Part shown: positions 1 to 8,008 of the stretch, in pieces | How positions within the stretch are numbered: position 1 is the first letter of the stretch | Layout: each line of letters begins with the position of its first letter | Origin: DASPWW01 sp035637595 | GTDB taxonomy: Bacteria > Actinomycetota > Thermoleophilia > Solirubrobacterales > 70-9 | Assembly: GCA_035637595.1 (NCBI GenBank) | Contig: DASPWW010000188.1 | Location: forward strand, 1 to 35,236 | Direction: 5' to 3' | Length of the DNA: 35,236 nt | Translations under genes and position numbers: made by a program | The notes under the pieces: model-generated | What the model saw: the letters and a program-made list of their open reading frames with translations, nothing else | Told to the model about the DNA's origin: nothing | Databases searched by the model: none

Positions 1-3000
1 GCCCACGTCGTCGCCCAGCGCAGCTTCTATGCGTCGACCTGGAAGTCGACGGATTTCGTCGTCGGCCCCGTCGGCGGCGGCTTCGAGAGCTTCTTCGTGC
101 TGCGCGCGGCCGCCTCTCCCGAGAGCTTTGGACTCGGCTTCGACCTGCCCACCGGCGCCGAGCTCGTCGCGCAGGGACGGGGCGCTGCGATCGTGCGCGA
201 CGGCGAGGTGCTCGCCGAGATCGCCCCGCCCGCGGCCTCAGACGCCGACGGCGTCGCGGTCCCGGTCTCCTACTCGGTCGAGGGCGACACCCTGGTCACC
301 CGGGTCTCTCACCGCGCGGGCGACTGGAAGTTCCCGATAACAGTGGACCCGACCCTGACCGAGAGCTACAGCACTCCCTCCGACTTCAGCGAGTGGACCT
401 ATTCCGAAAACGACCCCGACTACATTGAGTACCGACAGCCAACCTCGGGCGGTCTCTACGTCCTCGGCGGCACGCCGTGGAACCCGTGGGCGAACTACGG
501 CTACCTCGCGTTCGGCTCCTGGGCCTTCAACGCCCCCGGCACCCAGTCGCGGATCTACAAGGCGACGTTTTCGAGCCTCTACGCGGCGAGCCCGCTCGGC
601 GGCCCCTACAGCCAGCCTTTCCACTGGATCATGGAGGGGATGGTCAACGCCTCGAGCCAGTGGGAGAACGGGATCACGAGCGCCTACGGCGCTGCCTCGC
701 CGATCGTCTTCGGCGGAAGCGGGCCCAACAACTGGTCCACCGACCATTGCCTCGACGCCCAGGCCCCCTACTGCCGCGACTTCGCGGGCACCAACGACAA
801 CTCGGCTGTGCTGATGAGCTTCGCCAACCCCGGCGGCTACGCCGAGACCTACCAGCCCTACTACGGGGGGTTCTACACTTTCATGGGCAGCGCCTCGGTT
901 TCGATCGCCGACACCATCAACCCGACGATGGGCACCCTGACCCACGCTTACACCGACTCCACCGGCACCCACCAAGGCCTTCCCTCGGGCTGGGTCGGAG
1001 GCGATGTCGCCCTTACGCTTCAATCCCAGGCCCAGGACCTCGGCCTGGGCATCAAGACCTTCATGCTCAACGTCCCCGGCCTTCCCCTGCAGACGCGCAC
1101 CGTCACCTGCGCCGGCGACCACTCAGACCGCTGCCCCAACACGGGGATGTACTCCTCGCATACCACCCAGACGCAGAATCCCGACGACTACACGACCGGC
1201 GACAGCTTCAATTACAGCACCACGGACGCGCCCGCCGGGCAGCCGAAGATCCCCGAAGGCGACAACACGCTCAAGGCCTCGGCGACTGATGCGCTGAGCA
1301 ATACTTCCCCGGACACGCCGAGTTCTCAGTGGCACCTCAAGGTGGACCGCTCCGCGCCAGAGGTCACGATTTCGGGTCCGCTTGCCGACGCCTCAGGGCC
1401 AAACAAGCCGCTGCTCGAAGAGGAGACCTATCGGCTGGATATCGACGCGGCTGACGGTGTGCCGGGTGGCTCGAACGCTCAAAAGCGTTCGGGTGTCAAG
1501 AGCGTGAATGTCTTCGTCGACGGTGAGCTCGCGTACTCATTCCCGCCGCAGTCCTGCCCCCAGGGGAGCTGTGGATTCGAGGACGAGTGGACCTTCCACA
1601 CCGGGGAGTACGCGTTCGGTCAACACACGGTCTCCGTCGTCGCCAACGACCAACTTGACCATGCCAGTGATCCTAACCAGGCCAGCCTGACCTTTACGAC
1701 GGGCTCAACAGATGACGACCCGCCACTGGTTACAATCGAAGCCGGTCCGCCCGACGCTCAAGGGAACTATCAGCTCGATGTCGAGGCCACCGACCAAGGC
1801 GGCTCCGGAGTGACGCACATGGAAGTCTACGTCGATGACACCCTGGTTCAGAGCTTCGATCAGGAGTGCCCGAATGGCGGCTGCCCAATGTCACCGCCTC
1901 CACTGCAGATGTCTGGGTCGCAATCCCCGGATGATCACGAGATCATCGTCTTCGCTGATGACCGCGTCGGCAACGGCGAGACGGACTCGATCGGCCGGGT
2001 CGTCTCACGGTTCGAGTTCGAGGGCTACAACGACGATTTCACGGCCAATCTGGTCAACGAGGCCAATGCCGGCAATGCCGACATCATCCGCATGCCCATC
2101 GACTGGTGCAGCATCCAGCGATTTCATCAGGGGGACCCACCTGAACAGTGGGACTGGCAGACCTATGACGACACCTTCGCTGCAATTCGCGCGATCAATG
2201 TCGGGGTCACTGACCCGATGGCGGCATCTGTCCGGGTTCTGGCAGTCGCCCAGGATTCGCCTCCGTTTGCGAACTCAGCGGGCGATCCATGTATCCAAAA
2301 GCCCGTGACCCCGCCCGATCCCGACTTTGAGGACGAATGGAGAACCTTTGTCGGTGCCTTCATGGCTAGATATGCCGTCGACCCGACCAATGGGCTGGTT
2401 GCTCTTGAGGCCTGGAACGAGCCGAACTTGCCAGGCTTCTGGGGCAGCCCCAACCCCCAGGGCTTTGTCCCCGAGCCGGGCCGCTTTGCGCACCTCGTCA
2501 ACATCGCTAGCGCTGCGGCGAGCAGCTTTAACATCCTCACGATCCCCGGTGGATTATCCCCGCGCCCGACTGGGCAGAACGAGTGGCATCCGTTGACTTA
2601 CGCACCTAACTTCATCCGCGCCGCGTACGCGAGCCCTGACACTGGGGATCCTGAGAAGATTCGGGCAACGGCCGTCGAAACGACCAGTATTCACCTCTAC
2701 GCTGGGGCCGTGCGCAAAGATTCGAACGCCTTGGACGAGATGAGAAATCAGCTGGCCGCCGTGCGCGCCGGTCTCAATGACACGGGATATGGGTTCATCC
2801 CACAGTGGATCACAGAGATTGGCGTTCCTTCAACGCCCGTGCCTCATGTATCCGCGCCGAACTCCAGCGAGCAGCGACAATGCTTCCGGCTGAAGCGCGC
2901 CTACTTCTCCTTCGGAAACGACAATCTCCTCACCGCCTTTATCGTTCATCGTCTCCAGGATCAGACGGGCGGGCAAGAACCTCAGGACTACGGCGTGATC

Positions 3001-3093
3001 GACAAGAACGGTGAGCGCAAGCGAGCCTTCAAGTGGCTACGGGTCCGATTTGGCGCCGGTCGCGGGGGCCCGGAATGCCGACCCCCAAGCTAA
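1..3093 (+). CDS. Large secreted-type protein with C-terminal glycosidase-like barrel (5' end cut off)
   Basis: The frame is open from base 1, so the N-terminus lies outside the window; 1030 residues are visible. Around residues 110-118 the string 'WKFPITVDPT' resembles the segment found in large secreted wall or repeat proteins. Residues about 300-660 look like Ig-like/bacterial adhesion domains with paired cysteines ('CPQGSCGF', 'CPNGGCPM'). Residues about 670-1020 form a TIM-barrel glycosidase-like module of the GH-A clan: 'ALEAWNEPNLPGFWG' (putative acid/base Glu near residue 805) and 'QWITEIGVPS' (putative nucleophile Glu near 936). The same module occurs alone in the reverse-strand gene at 6184-7527. 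Substrate cannot be read from sequence; a cell-wall or exopolysaccharide target is inference. Base composition drops within the gene. Its stop overlaps the start of the next gene by 19 bases. Confidence 0.8.
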   Translation, partial: AHVVAQRSFYASTWKSTDFVVGPVGGGFESFFVLRAAASPESFGLGFDLPTGAELVAQGRGAAIVRDGEVLAEIAPPAASDADGVAVPVSYSVEGDTLVTRVSHRAGDWKFPITVDPTLTESYSTPSDFSEWTYSENDPDYIEYRQPTSGGLYVLGGTPWNPWANYGYLAFGSWAFNAPGTQSRIYKATFSSLYAASPLGGPYSQPFHWIMEGMVNASSQWENGITSAYGAASPIVFGGSGPNNWSTDHCLDAQAPYCRDFAGTNDNSAVLMSFANPGGYAETYQPYYGGFYTFMGSASVSIADTINPTMGTLTHAYTDSTGTHQGLPSGWVGGDVALTLQSQAQDLGLGIKTFMLNVPGLPLQTRTVTCAGDHSDRCPNTGMYSSHTTQTQNPDDYTTGDSFNYSTTDAPAGQPKIPEGDNTLKASATDALSNTSPDTPSSQWHLKVDRSAPEVTISGPLADASGPNKPLLEEETYRLDIDAADGVPGGSNAQKRSGVKSVNVFVDGELAYSFPPQSCPQGSCGFEDEWTFHTGEYAFGQHTVSVVANDQLDHASDPNQASLTFTTGSTDDDPPLVTIEAGPPDAQGNYQLDVEATDQGGSGVTHMEVYVDDTLVQSFDQECPNGGCPMSPPPLQMSGSQSPDDHEIIVFADDRVGNGETDSIGRVVSRFEFEGYNDDFTANLVNEANAGNADIIRMPIDWCSIQRFHQGDPPEQWDWQTYDDTFAAIRAINVGVTDPMAASVRVLAVAQDSPPFANSAGDPCIQKPVTPPDPDFEDEWRTFVGAFMARYAVDPTNGLVALEAWNEPNLPGFWGSPNPQGFVPEPGRFAHLVNIASAAASSFNILTIPGGLSPRPTGQNEWHPLTYAPNFIRAAYASPDTGDPEKIRATAVETTSIHLYAGAVRKDSNALDEMRNQLAAVRAGLNDTGYGFIPQWITEIGVPSTPVPHVSAPNSSEQRQCFRLKRAYFSFGNDNLLTAFIVHRLQDQTGGQEPQDYGVIDKNGERKRAFKWLRVRFGAGRGGPECRPPS

Positions 3094-3551
3094 CGCACGC
3101 TGGCGTAGTTCTCGCAACGGCTGCGGCGATTGTCGGCGGAGCGGTTGCCGCTCCCGCCAGTTCCTCACGGGCTCAAACGCTGACCTACACCGGCAAGTTC
3201 AATGACTTGGCCAACGCCCGCGCCTTCTTAGAGGTCAAATTCAGGAGCGGCGAGCCACAGCGGGGGAGCTTCTCGGCGAGACATGTCCTCGTCGCCTGTG
3301 ACACCGGCTTTGAGCGCAGGAACTTTCGCGCGATCAGAGTTCACTTTCATTCAAATAGAAGCTTCGACGCGACCCGCTACACGAACCCCGCGCCTGGACA
3401 GGAGCGCTACTACAGGGTCGAGGGGGAGCTGCGTCGCCACGGGCGGGCCGCGGGAGAACTCACCTTTTTCTCCAATTCCGCCGCTTCCGGTGAGCCGGAC
3501 TGCTCATTCAACACTGGCAGGCTCTTCTGGAAGGGAAGGCGAGACAGGTGA
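3075..3551 (+). CDS. Small secreted protein, paralog A of a tandem family of unknown function
   Basis: 158 residues. The chosen ATG gives a clean Sec signal peptide: basic 'MPTPKLTH', a hydrophobic stretch, then an Ala-rich cleavage region near 'ASSSRA'. A longer frame from 3033 would put the signal peptide behind a charged extension and run further into the upstream gene. The mature part (about 125 residues) has two cysteines, in 'VACDTGFERR' and 'GEPDCSFNTG', suggesting one disulfide, and a Trp close to the C-terminus. It is clearly related to the next gene: both share C-(D/N)-x-G...ER, SF-(D/A)-x-x-RY, YxVxG(R/E)L, G-x-A-x-G and PDCS in the same order. The family itself is not one I recognise. 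It begins inside the 3' end of the large secreted gene and ends in a GTGA overlap with paralog B, so the three are probably co-translated. Confidence 0.75.
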   Translation: MPTPKLTHAGVVLATAAAIVGGAVAAPASSSRAQTLTYTGKFNDLANARAFLEVKFRSGEPQRGSFSARHVLVACDTGFERRNFRAIRVHFHSNRSFDATRYTNPAPGQERYYRVEGELRRHGRAAGELTFFSNSAASGEPDCSFNTGRLFWKGRRDR

Positions 3552-4042
3552 CGCTTCGGGCGAAACGTCTCCTAGCGCGGGGGGGGGTCACCGCGGTGGC
3601 GCTCATCATGACGATGGCCGCGCTTGGGGCAACCGCTAAGCCTCCAAGAGTGCCGCTTCCCGCGGAGTACCGAGGCGTCTTCGTCGAGGATCCTATGGCG
3701 GCGATCCGATTTACGATCGAGCAGATCCCGGGGCAAGGGCGCGTCGTGACCTTCTACGCCGAGAACGTCCTTCGACACTGCGACAACGGCACCGACGAGC
3801 GCCTCACGTTCAATCCGGTGACGTTTCGCCTGAGGCGAGACCAATCATTCGCCGGGGTGCGCTACGCCAGCACGGATGAGTACCAGGTCTTCTACGAGGT
3901 CAACGGGCGGCTCCTCTCCGATGGCCACGCCAAGGGCCACATCATCGAGTACGAAGACGCTATTGCTAACCCCTCACTGCCGACGCAACCCGACTGCAGC
4001 ACATTCGGCAAGCGGAACTGGACGGCCGAACGCGTCTACTAA
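3548..4042 (+). CDS. Small secreted protein, paralog B of the tandem family
   Basis: 164 residues from a GTG that overlaps the stop of paralog A (GTGA), implying translational coupling. The N-terminus 'MTLRAKRLLARGG' followed by a hydrophobic run ending near 'LGATAKP' is a Sec signal peptide. The mature part parallels paralog A: 'LRHCDNGTDERLTFNPV', 'RRDQSFAGVRYAS', 'YEVNGRLLSDGHAKG', 'QPDCSTFGKRNWTAERVY'. The two cysteines, the RY pair, the YxVxGRL strand and the near-terminal Trp are all kept, consistent with a small extracellular beta-rich domain (fold is inference). No catalytic motif is evident, and ligand binding or a structural role is equally possible. The frame directly after its stop carries the C-terminal half of a third family member. 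Confidence 0.75.
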   Translation: MTLRAKRLLARGGVTAVALIMTMAALGATAKPPRVPLPAEYRGVFVEDPMAAIRFTIEQIPGQGRVVTFYAENVLRHCDNGTDERLTFNPVTFRLRRDQSFAGVRYASTDEYQVFYEVNGRLLSDGHAKGHIIEYEDAIANPSLPTQPDCSTFGKRNWTAERVY

Positions 4043-4312
4043 TGCCGATATCGAGGGATCTCAGGTCGCAACGACACTCGAGCCGGTGCGCCTCGGTTTG
4101 AGGATCGGCGGCACTTCCGTGGCGAGTTCTACTCAATCGACTCGAGCGGAACGGAGAGACTGCTCCAAATCGACGGACGTATCTCAGGGTCCAATCACGC
4201 TCGAGGCGGTCTGGTGTACATCGTGGATCCCGTCAACCCTCCCGGGTCCGGTGGGCCTCCAGTTTGCTCGACCCGCGGTCGGAACCTGTGGGAGGCGAAG
4301 CGAGTCCGCTAG
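4043..4312 (+). pseudogene. Remnant of a third paralog of the tandem secreted family (C-terminal half)
   Basis: Reading on in the same frame from the TAA of paralog B gives 89 codons before a TAG at 4310-4312. The translation contains 'RFEDRRHFRGEFYSID', 'LLQIDGRISGSNHARGG' and 'PPVCSTRGRNLWEAKRVR', which line up with paralog B's 'RLRRDQSFAGVRYAST', 'FYEVNGRLLSDGHAKG' and 'QPDCSTFGKRNWTAERVY'. The conserved Cys, G-x-A-x-G turn and near-terminal Trp are present. It lacks a signal peptide, the first half of the domain and any suitable start codon near its beginning. The simplest reading is a third tandem copy that lost its 5' half through recombination or deletion at the copy junction. Stop-codon readthrough giving a double-domain protein is a less likely alternative. 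Confidence 0.7.
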
Positions 4313-4350
4313 TAGCCGGAACCCGATAATCGACGCGGCATAGGAACCGG

Positions 4351-6174
4351 ATGCTAATGACCACCCTCAGCGCAGCAAAGCGGCAACTGACCAGCCGCTG
4401 CTTGCCTATTGCTTGGGGCTTGCTTGCCGCAATATGCATCCATCCGAGTCCCGCGGATGCCGCTGCTGCTTGTTCCCTTTCCGGCGGCGTCGTTCAAGTC
4501 GATGTCACGGGCTCTACAACCGAGGCTAATCCCGAGGCGGTTGGGATTGTGCGAAACGGCAGCGCGATCGAGATCTATGAAGGTGACCTTCCGCCCGGCG
4601 CCGGAACGGTGCTCGATTGCGGCGCCGCCCCGACGGTTACGACGACGAATCGGATCGATATTGATGAGACGGGTACCGACCGGGACACGCATTTGACGTT
4701 GTCGCTGGCCGGCGGAGGCTTCGAGCCGGGGCTGACGCCGGAGTCATCTGGTGCGTCCGAGATCGAATTCAATATGAGACTCGGAAACGGCTACGACCGC
4801 TTCACCCTGCTCGGCTCCGCTACTCAGGACGACGTCATCCGATTTGGTGACGTGCAGGGACGCGAGGGTGCGAACCTGAACGCCGCGTCAGAACCGACGT
4901 CACCCGACGGCGACGATGTGACCTTCTTCCCGGGAGGCCAGCCCGGATTCCGCGAGATGAGCTTCGAGGTCCAGACCGATGCCGCCGCGGGCCCATCCGG
5001 GGGTGACGACTACTTCTCTGCCTTGGGTGACACACCGGAGTTCGACGGGCCGCTGAGCGCCCCGGTCAGGGTGGACGGCGGACCGGGCGACGATGATCTC
5101 GCCGGCGGCGCAGTGGATGCGGTGCTGGACGGAGGGCCCGGGAACGATTACCTTGCAGGGGCTTTCGGCGGTTACAACGTCTACAACGTGTCAGCGGGCA
5201 ACGATGTCGCATTGGGTCAGCCGGATGCGGAAGACGTAGCCTCATACGCGGACGCTGGTTCGGGTGTGGCTGTCGATCTGCGGATGAGCGGTCCCCAGGA
5301 CACGGGCGGCGGCGGCGTCGACACGTTGATTGGGATGGACGCAGCGTTCGGTTCGACCAGCGACGACGTGTTGATCGCTTCCGATCAGGCCGACAATCTG
5401 TTCGGCGACCCTCCCGGCCCTGGCACGTTCGGAAACGACGTGTTGATCGGGTCCGACAAGCGTGATCAGCTCTTTGGGGGAGGAGGAAACGACGTGTTGA
5501 TCGGTCAGGGAGGACCCGATTTCCTCGCCGGATTCAGCGGGATCGACACCGCCAGCTACGAGCTTGGCTCTACCGGCCCCGTCCAGGTTGATCTCCGCTC
5601 AGCACTGCAATCGACCCAGGCCGCAGGCAATGACGTGTTGGACGGTGTTGAGAACGTGGTCGGCAGCCCGTTCGATGACCTATTGACCGGCAACGATGAA
5701 GCGAACCTCATCATCGGGCTTGGGGGCAGCGATTCGATCAACTCGCTTGGCGGCGCCGACACGATCGGCCTACGCGACGGCGAGCGCGACGACGTCACCT
5801 GCGGCGATCCCACACCCGGGCCGCCAGGGGACTTCGTGGCGGCCGACTGGCGCGGACTAGACATCATCGCGCCGGATTGCGAGCAGGTTGAGTTCTCCTT
5901 CGAGTTGTCGCCGGACACGACGCCACCCGACACGTTCATCGACGAGCACCCGCGAAAGCGGATCCGGAGTGCCCGGGCGAAGTTCGGTTTCAGCTCCTCG
6001 GAGGAGCACACGGTCTTCGAATGCAAGATCGATGCGGCCTCCTTCGCCCCCTGCGCCTCGCCGACGAAATACCAGCTCGACCGCGGCAAGCACCGCTTCA
6101 AGGTTCGGGCCAAGGATCGAGAGGGAAACCTCGATCCGACGCCCGCGACGTTCCGGTTTCGGGTCCTTCGCTGA
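4351..6174 (+). CDS. Secreted RTX-type calcium-binding repeat protein with C-terminal Ig-like domain
   Basis: 607 residues. The N-terminus is basic, then hydrophobic ('CLPIAWGLLAAICI') with an Ala-rich cleavage region near 'ADAAAA', so export is by Sec rather than the C-terminal type I signal usual for RTX toxins. A second in-frame ATG lies two codons downstream. Residues about 230-475 contain glycine/aspartate nonapeptide-like repeats: 'GGPGDDDLAGG', 'GGPGNDYLAG', 'GNDVLIGSDKRDQLFGG', 'GNDVLIGQGGPDFLAG', 'LLTGNDEANLIIGLGG', the calcium beta-roll pattern (Pfam HemolysinCabind type). Residues about 525-605 form an Ig-like module with 'DTTPPDTFID', 'FGFSSSEEHTVFECKID' and 'DPTPATFRFRV', common in secreted proteins of Thermoleophilia. 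Probably a surface or matrix protein. It ends 9 bases from the convergent gene's stop. Confidence 0.8.
   Translation: MLMTTLSAAKRQLTSRCLPIAWGLLAAICIHPSPADAAAACSLSGGVVQVDVTGSTTEANPEAVGIVRNGSAIEIYEGDLPPGAGTVLDCGAAPTVTTTNRIDIDETGTDRDTHLTLSLAGGGFEPGLTPESSGASEIEFNMRLGNGYDRFTLLGSATQDDVIRFGDVQGREGANLNAASEPTSPDGDDVTFFPGGQPGFREMSFEVQTDAAAGPSGGDDYFSALGDTPEFDGPLSAPVRVDGGPGDDDLAGGAVDAVLDGGPGNDYLAGAFGGYNVYNVSAGNDVALGQPDAEDVASYADAGSGVAVDLRMSGPQDTGGGGVDTLIGMDAAFGSTSDDVLIASDQADNLFGDPPGPGTFGNDVLIGSDKRDQLFGGGGNDVLIGQGGPDFLAGFSGIDTASYELGSTGPVQVDLRSALQSTQAAGNDVLDGVENVVGSPFDDLLTGNDEANLIIGLGGSDSINSLGGADTIGLRDGERDDVTCGDPTPGPPGDFVAADWRGLDIIAPDCEQVEFSFELSPDTTPPDTFIDEHPRKRIRSARAKFGFSSSEEHTVFECKIDAASFAPCASPTKYQLDRGKHRFKVRAKDREGNLDPTPATFRFRVLR
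5431..5504 (+). repeat. Exact 20-base direct repeat in the RTX coding region
   Basis: The 20 bases starting ggaaacgacgtgttg at 5431-5450 recur exactly at 5485-5504. The offset is 54 bases, that is 18 codons or two nonapeptides. Partial copies of the core gacgtgttg occur near 5365 and 5632. The identity at DNA level suggests recent duplication of beta-roll units. Confidence 0.85.
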
Positions 6175-6183
6175 GCTGAGGTT

Positions 6184-7527
6184 CTAACAGGGGTTGCCGC
6201 GCGCGCCGGCCACCGCGCAATACGCGGGCTTCGGATTCCCGTCCGAGGCGATGACACCGTAGCTGCGCTCCTTGTCGGACGCGTCCGCACGATCGACGAA
6301 GCGGTGAAAGACGACCACGGGAATGTTCTCGACGCGCCGCAACAGGACGTAGATCCGCGCCAGCGCATCCGCCTGCTGGTCGAGGTCATAGCCCTCGTCG
6401 TTGGCGACGCCAACTTCCGTCACCCAGATCGGCTTGGCGCCGTCCCCAAAGTCCTCCTTCACGCGGACGTAGTAGTAGAGCTCGGTGCGGATCGCGCCGA
6501 GAAAATCCTCGCCGTAGGAGCGAAAGGGATAGGGGTGCGCTCCGATGGCGTCGGCGAGCTGCGGCCCGCCCGCCTCGTACGCCTGGCGTAAGAAGTCTCT
6601 CGGCGCATAGCCCACGGAGTCGCTCTGCCCGCTCGGCGCCAGGCCTGCGGTGACCGTAGCCATGCCGGGGTTCGCGGCGCGAATCGCCGGGATCGCCTGC
6701 TTGAGCATCTCCGCGTAGGCCTTGGGCTCGGGCTCTGAGCCCCAGAACTTGGCGAGATTCGGCTCGTTCCAGACCTCGACCCCGATTGCCTGGTTGTAGC
6801 GCTGGGCCGCCATCGCGGCGAACTGCGCAAACTCGTCGTAATGGTCAGGCGACGGCGCGCCCTCGGACGCGCAGTCCCCCGTCTGCGCCCAGCACGGCGC
6901 CGACGTCACGACGATCAATGGTCTGATGCCGCGATCGAGAAGCTGGCCGTAGACGAGGTCGTAGGGAAACCAGAAGAACAGCCCAGGTGTGTTGCTGACG
7001 GCGTCCCAGCGCACAGTCAGACGCGCAACCTGGGCGCCGACCCCGGGCAGGTAGTTGATCCGCGGGTTGTGCTGGGCATCGCCGATCCAGTCGTCGTTGA
7101 AGCCGAAGACGGGATGGGGTCCGGGCTCGGGCAGCAACGGCACCATCGGCGGGAGTTGATTGACGCATTCGTCGACCCACCACTTCTTCTTCGCAACGAT
7201 GAACCTGGCCTTGCCGGAGCACGCATATGGAATCTCGCCCGGGAACAGCCCTGCCGCCTCCCAGCGGCAGACATAGGTCCTCGCGTGGCGACGTGGTGCG
7301 CAGTGTGAGATCCGGGTGGGCTGGAGGCCTTCCCTCTTTTTCAACTGCGCCCTGAGCGAGCGCTCGAGGTGGTGATCCGAATAGCTCTTGGCCGCGTGCG
7401 CGGGAGCCGGCGATCCGAGCAGCAGTCCCAGCACGACGACCCCCAACGTGGTTACCGCCCGCACCAACCCCTTTTCTGCCGCCGTCTGCACCCCGGACGG
7501 AATGTAGCGCTCACGCCGACCCCGCAA
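6184..7527 (-). CDS. Secreted glycosidase-like (GH-A clan, GH39/GH5-like) protein
   Basis: 447 residues. After a long basic n-region the hydrophobic stretch 'TTLGVVVLGLLLGSPAPAHA' forms a signal peptide; an internal GTG start (for example at the VQTAAEKG or VRAVTT codons) is possible. Residues about 45-120 are a small basic domain with four cysteines ('SHCAPRRH', 'YVCRWEA', 'YACSGKA', 'VDECVN'). Residues about 140-445 form the TIM barrel, with 'GVEVWNEPNLAKFWGSEPEP' (putative acid/base Glu) and 'KPIWVTEVGVANDEG' (putative nucleophile Glu). The barrel is homologous to the C-terminal module of the gene at 1-3093: 'FNDDW'/'YNDDF', 'WNEPNL..FWG', 'FHRFVD'/'VHRLQD' and 'YGVI' appear in the same order. 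Exact substrate unknown. It is convergent with the RTX gene. Confidence 0.8.
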   Translation of the reverse strand: MRGRRERYIPSGVQTAAEKGLVRAVTTLGVVVLGLLLGSPAPAHAAKSYSDHHLERSLRAQLKKREGLQPTRISHCAPRRHARTYVCRWEAAGLFPGEIPYACSGKARFIVAKKKWWVDECVNQLPPMVPLLPEPGPHPVFGFNDDWIGDAQHNPRINYLPGVGAQVARLTVRWDAVSNTPGLFFWFPYDLVYGQLLDRGIRPLIVVTSAPCWAQTGDCASEGAPSPDHYDEFAQFAAMAAQRYNQAIGVEVWNEPNLAKFWGSEPEPKAYAEMLKQAIPAIRAANPGMATVTAGLAPSGQSDSVGYAPRDFLRQAYEAGGPQLADAIGAHPYPFRSYGEDFLGAIRTELYYYVRVKEDFGDGAKPIWVTEVGVANDEGYDLDQQADALARIYVLLRRVENIPVVVFHRFVDRADASDKERSYGVIASDGNPKPAYCAVAGARGNPC

Positions 7528-7621
7528 GCGAGGGCGACCTGCCGCTCGTCCGTGCGTTGGCGTAGAGCTCGCCTTGCGCCGGGCTCGGCTGTCGCTGCTC
7601 GACGGGCTTGCTGCCGGCGGC

Positions 7622-8008
7622 TCAGCCGCCGCTCACGTCGAGGATAGGCACGTCGTATCGGGCAAGCTCGTGGTCCGCCGTCGCGAACGTGAGTGCCTCG
7701 GCACGCGCCTGGGCGATGAGCATGCGATCGAAGGGATCTCCGTGATGAAGGGGCAGGCGTCCAGCGCCAATCCCATGGTCGAAGCTGATCGACAGACGCA
7801 CGAACCCGGCCGCGTCGCAGCCGCCCGGCACGTCCTGTGGGGCCTTGAGCCTCCCCAGAGCCCGCTTGATCTCGATCTCCCAGACCGAGGCCGCGCTCAC
7901 GAACACCTCGTTCGCCGCATTCGTCACCTCGGCACGCGCCGTGGCGGGCAGCGCTGGACTGTCCTCCAGGGCCCAGATCAAGACGTGGGTGTCGAGCAGC
8001 AGCCTCAG
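7622..8008 (-). CDS. PIN-domain ribonuclease toxin (VapC-like), probable CTG start
   Basis: Type II toxin, expected to be a metal-dependent RNase. From the proposed start there are 128 residues, the usual PIN length. The N-terminus reads (M)RLLLDTHVLIWAL, the hallmark first strand of PIN domains with catalytic Asp6. Further acidic positions are in 'AASVWEIEIK', 'GDPFDRMLIAQ' and 'FATADHEL', giving the expected acidic cluster. No ATG, GTG or TTG sits at the expected position; the codon there is CTG at 8008-8006, which overlaps the antitoxin's stop as CTGA. The only upstream alternatives lie inside the antitoxin gene and would add residues not found in PIN proteins. The toxin is the second gene of the pair, after a Phd/YefM-like antitoxin. 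Confidence 0.82.
   Translation of the reverse strand: MRLLLDTHVLIWALEDSPALPATARAEVTNAANEVFVSAASVWEIEIKRALGRLKAPQDVPGGCDAAGFVRLSISFDHGIGAGRLPLHHGDPFDRMLIAQARAEALTFATADHELARYDVPILDVSGG

Noticed and set aside
4351..6174. RTX toxin
   Set aside because: Sec signal peptide, no acyltransferase or type I secretion genes nearby, and an Ig-like C-terminus instead of a secretion signal.
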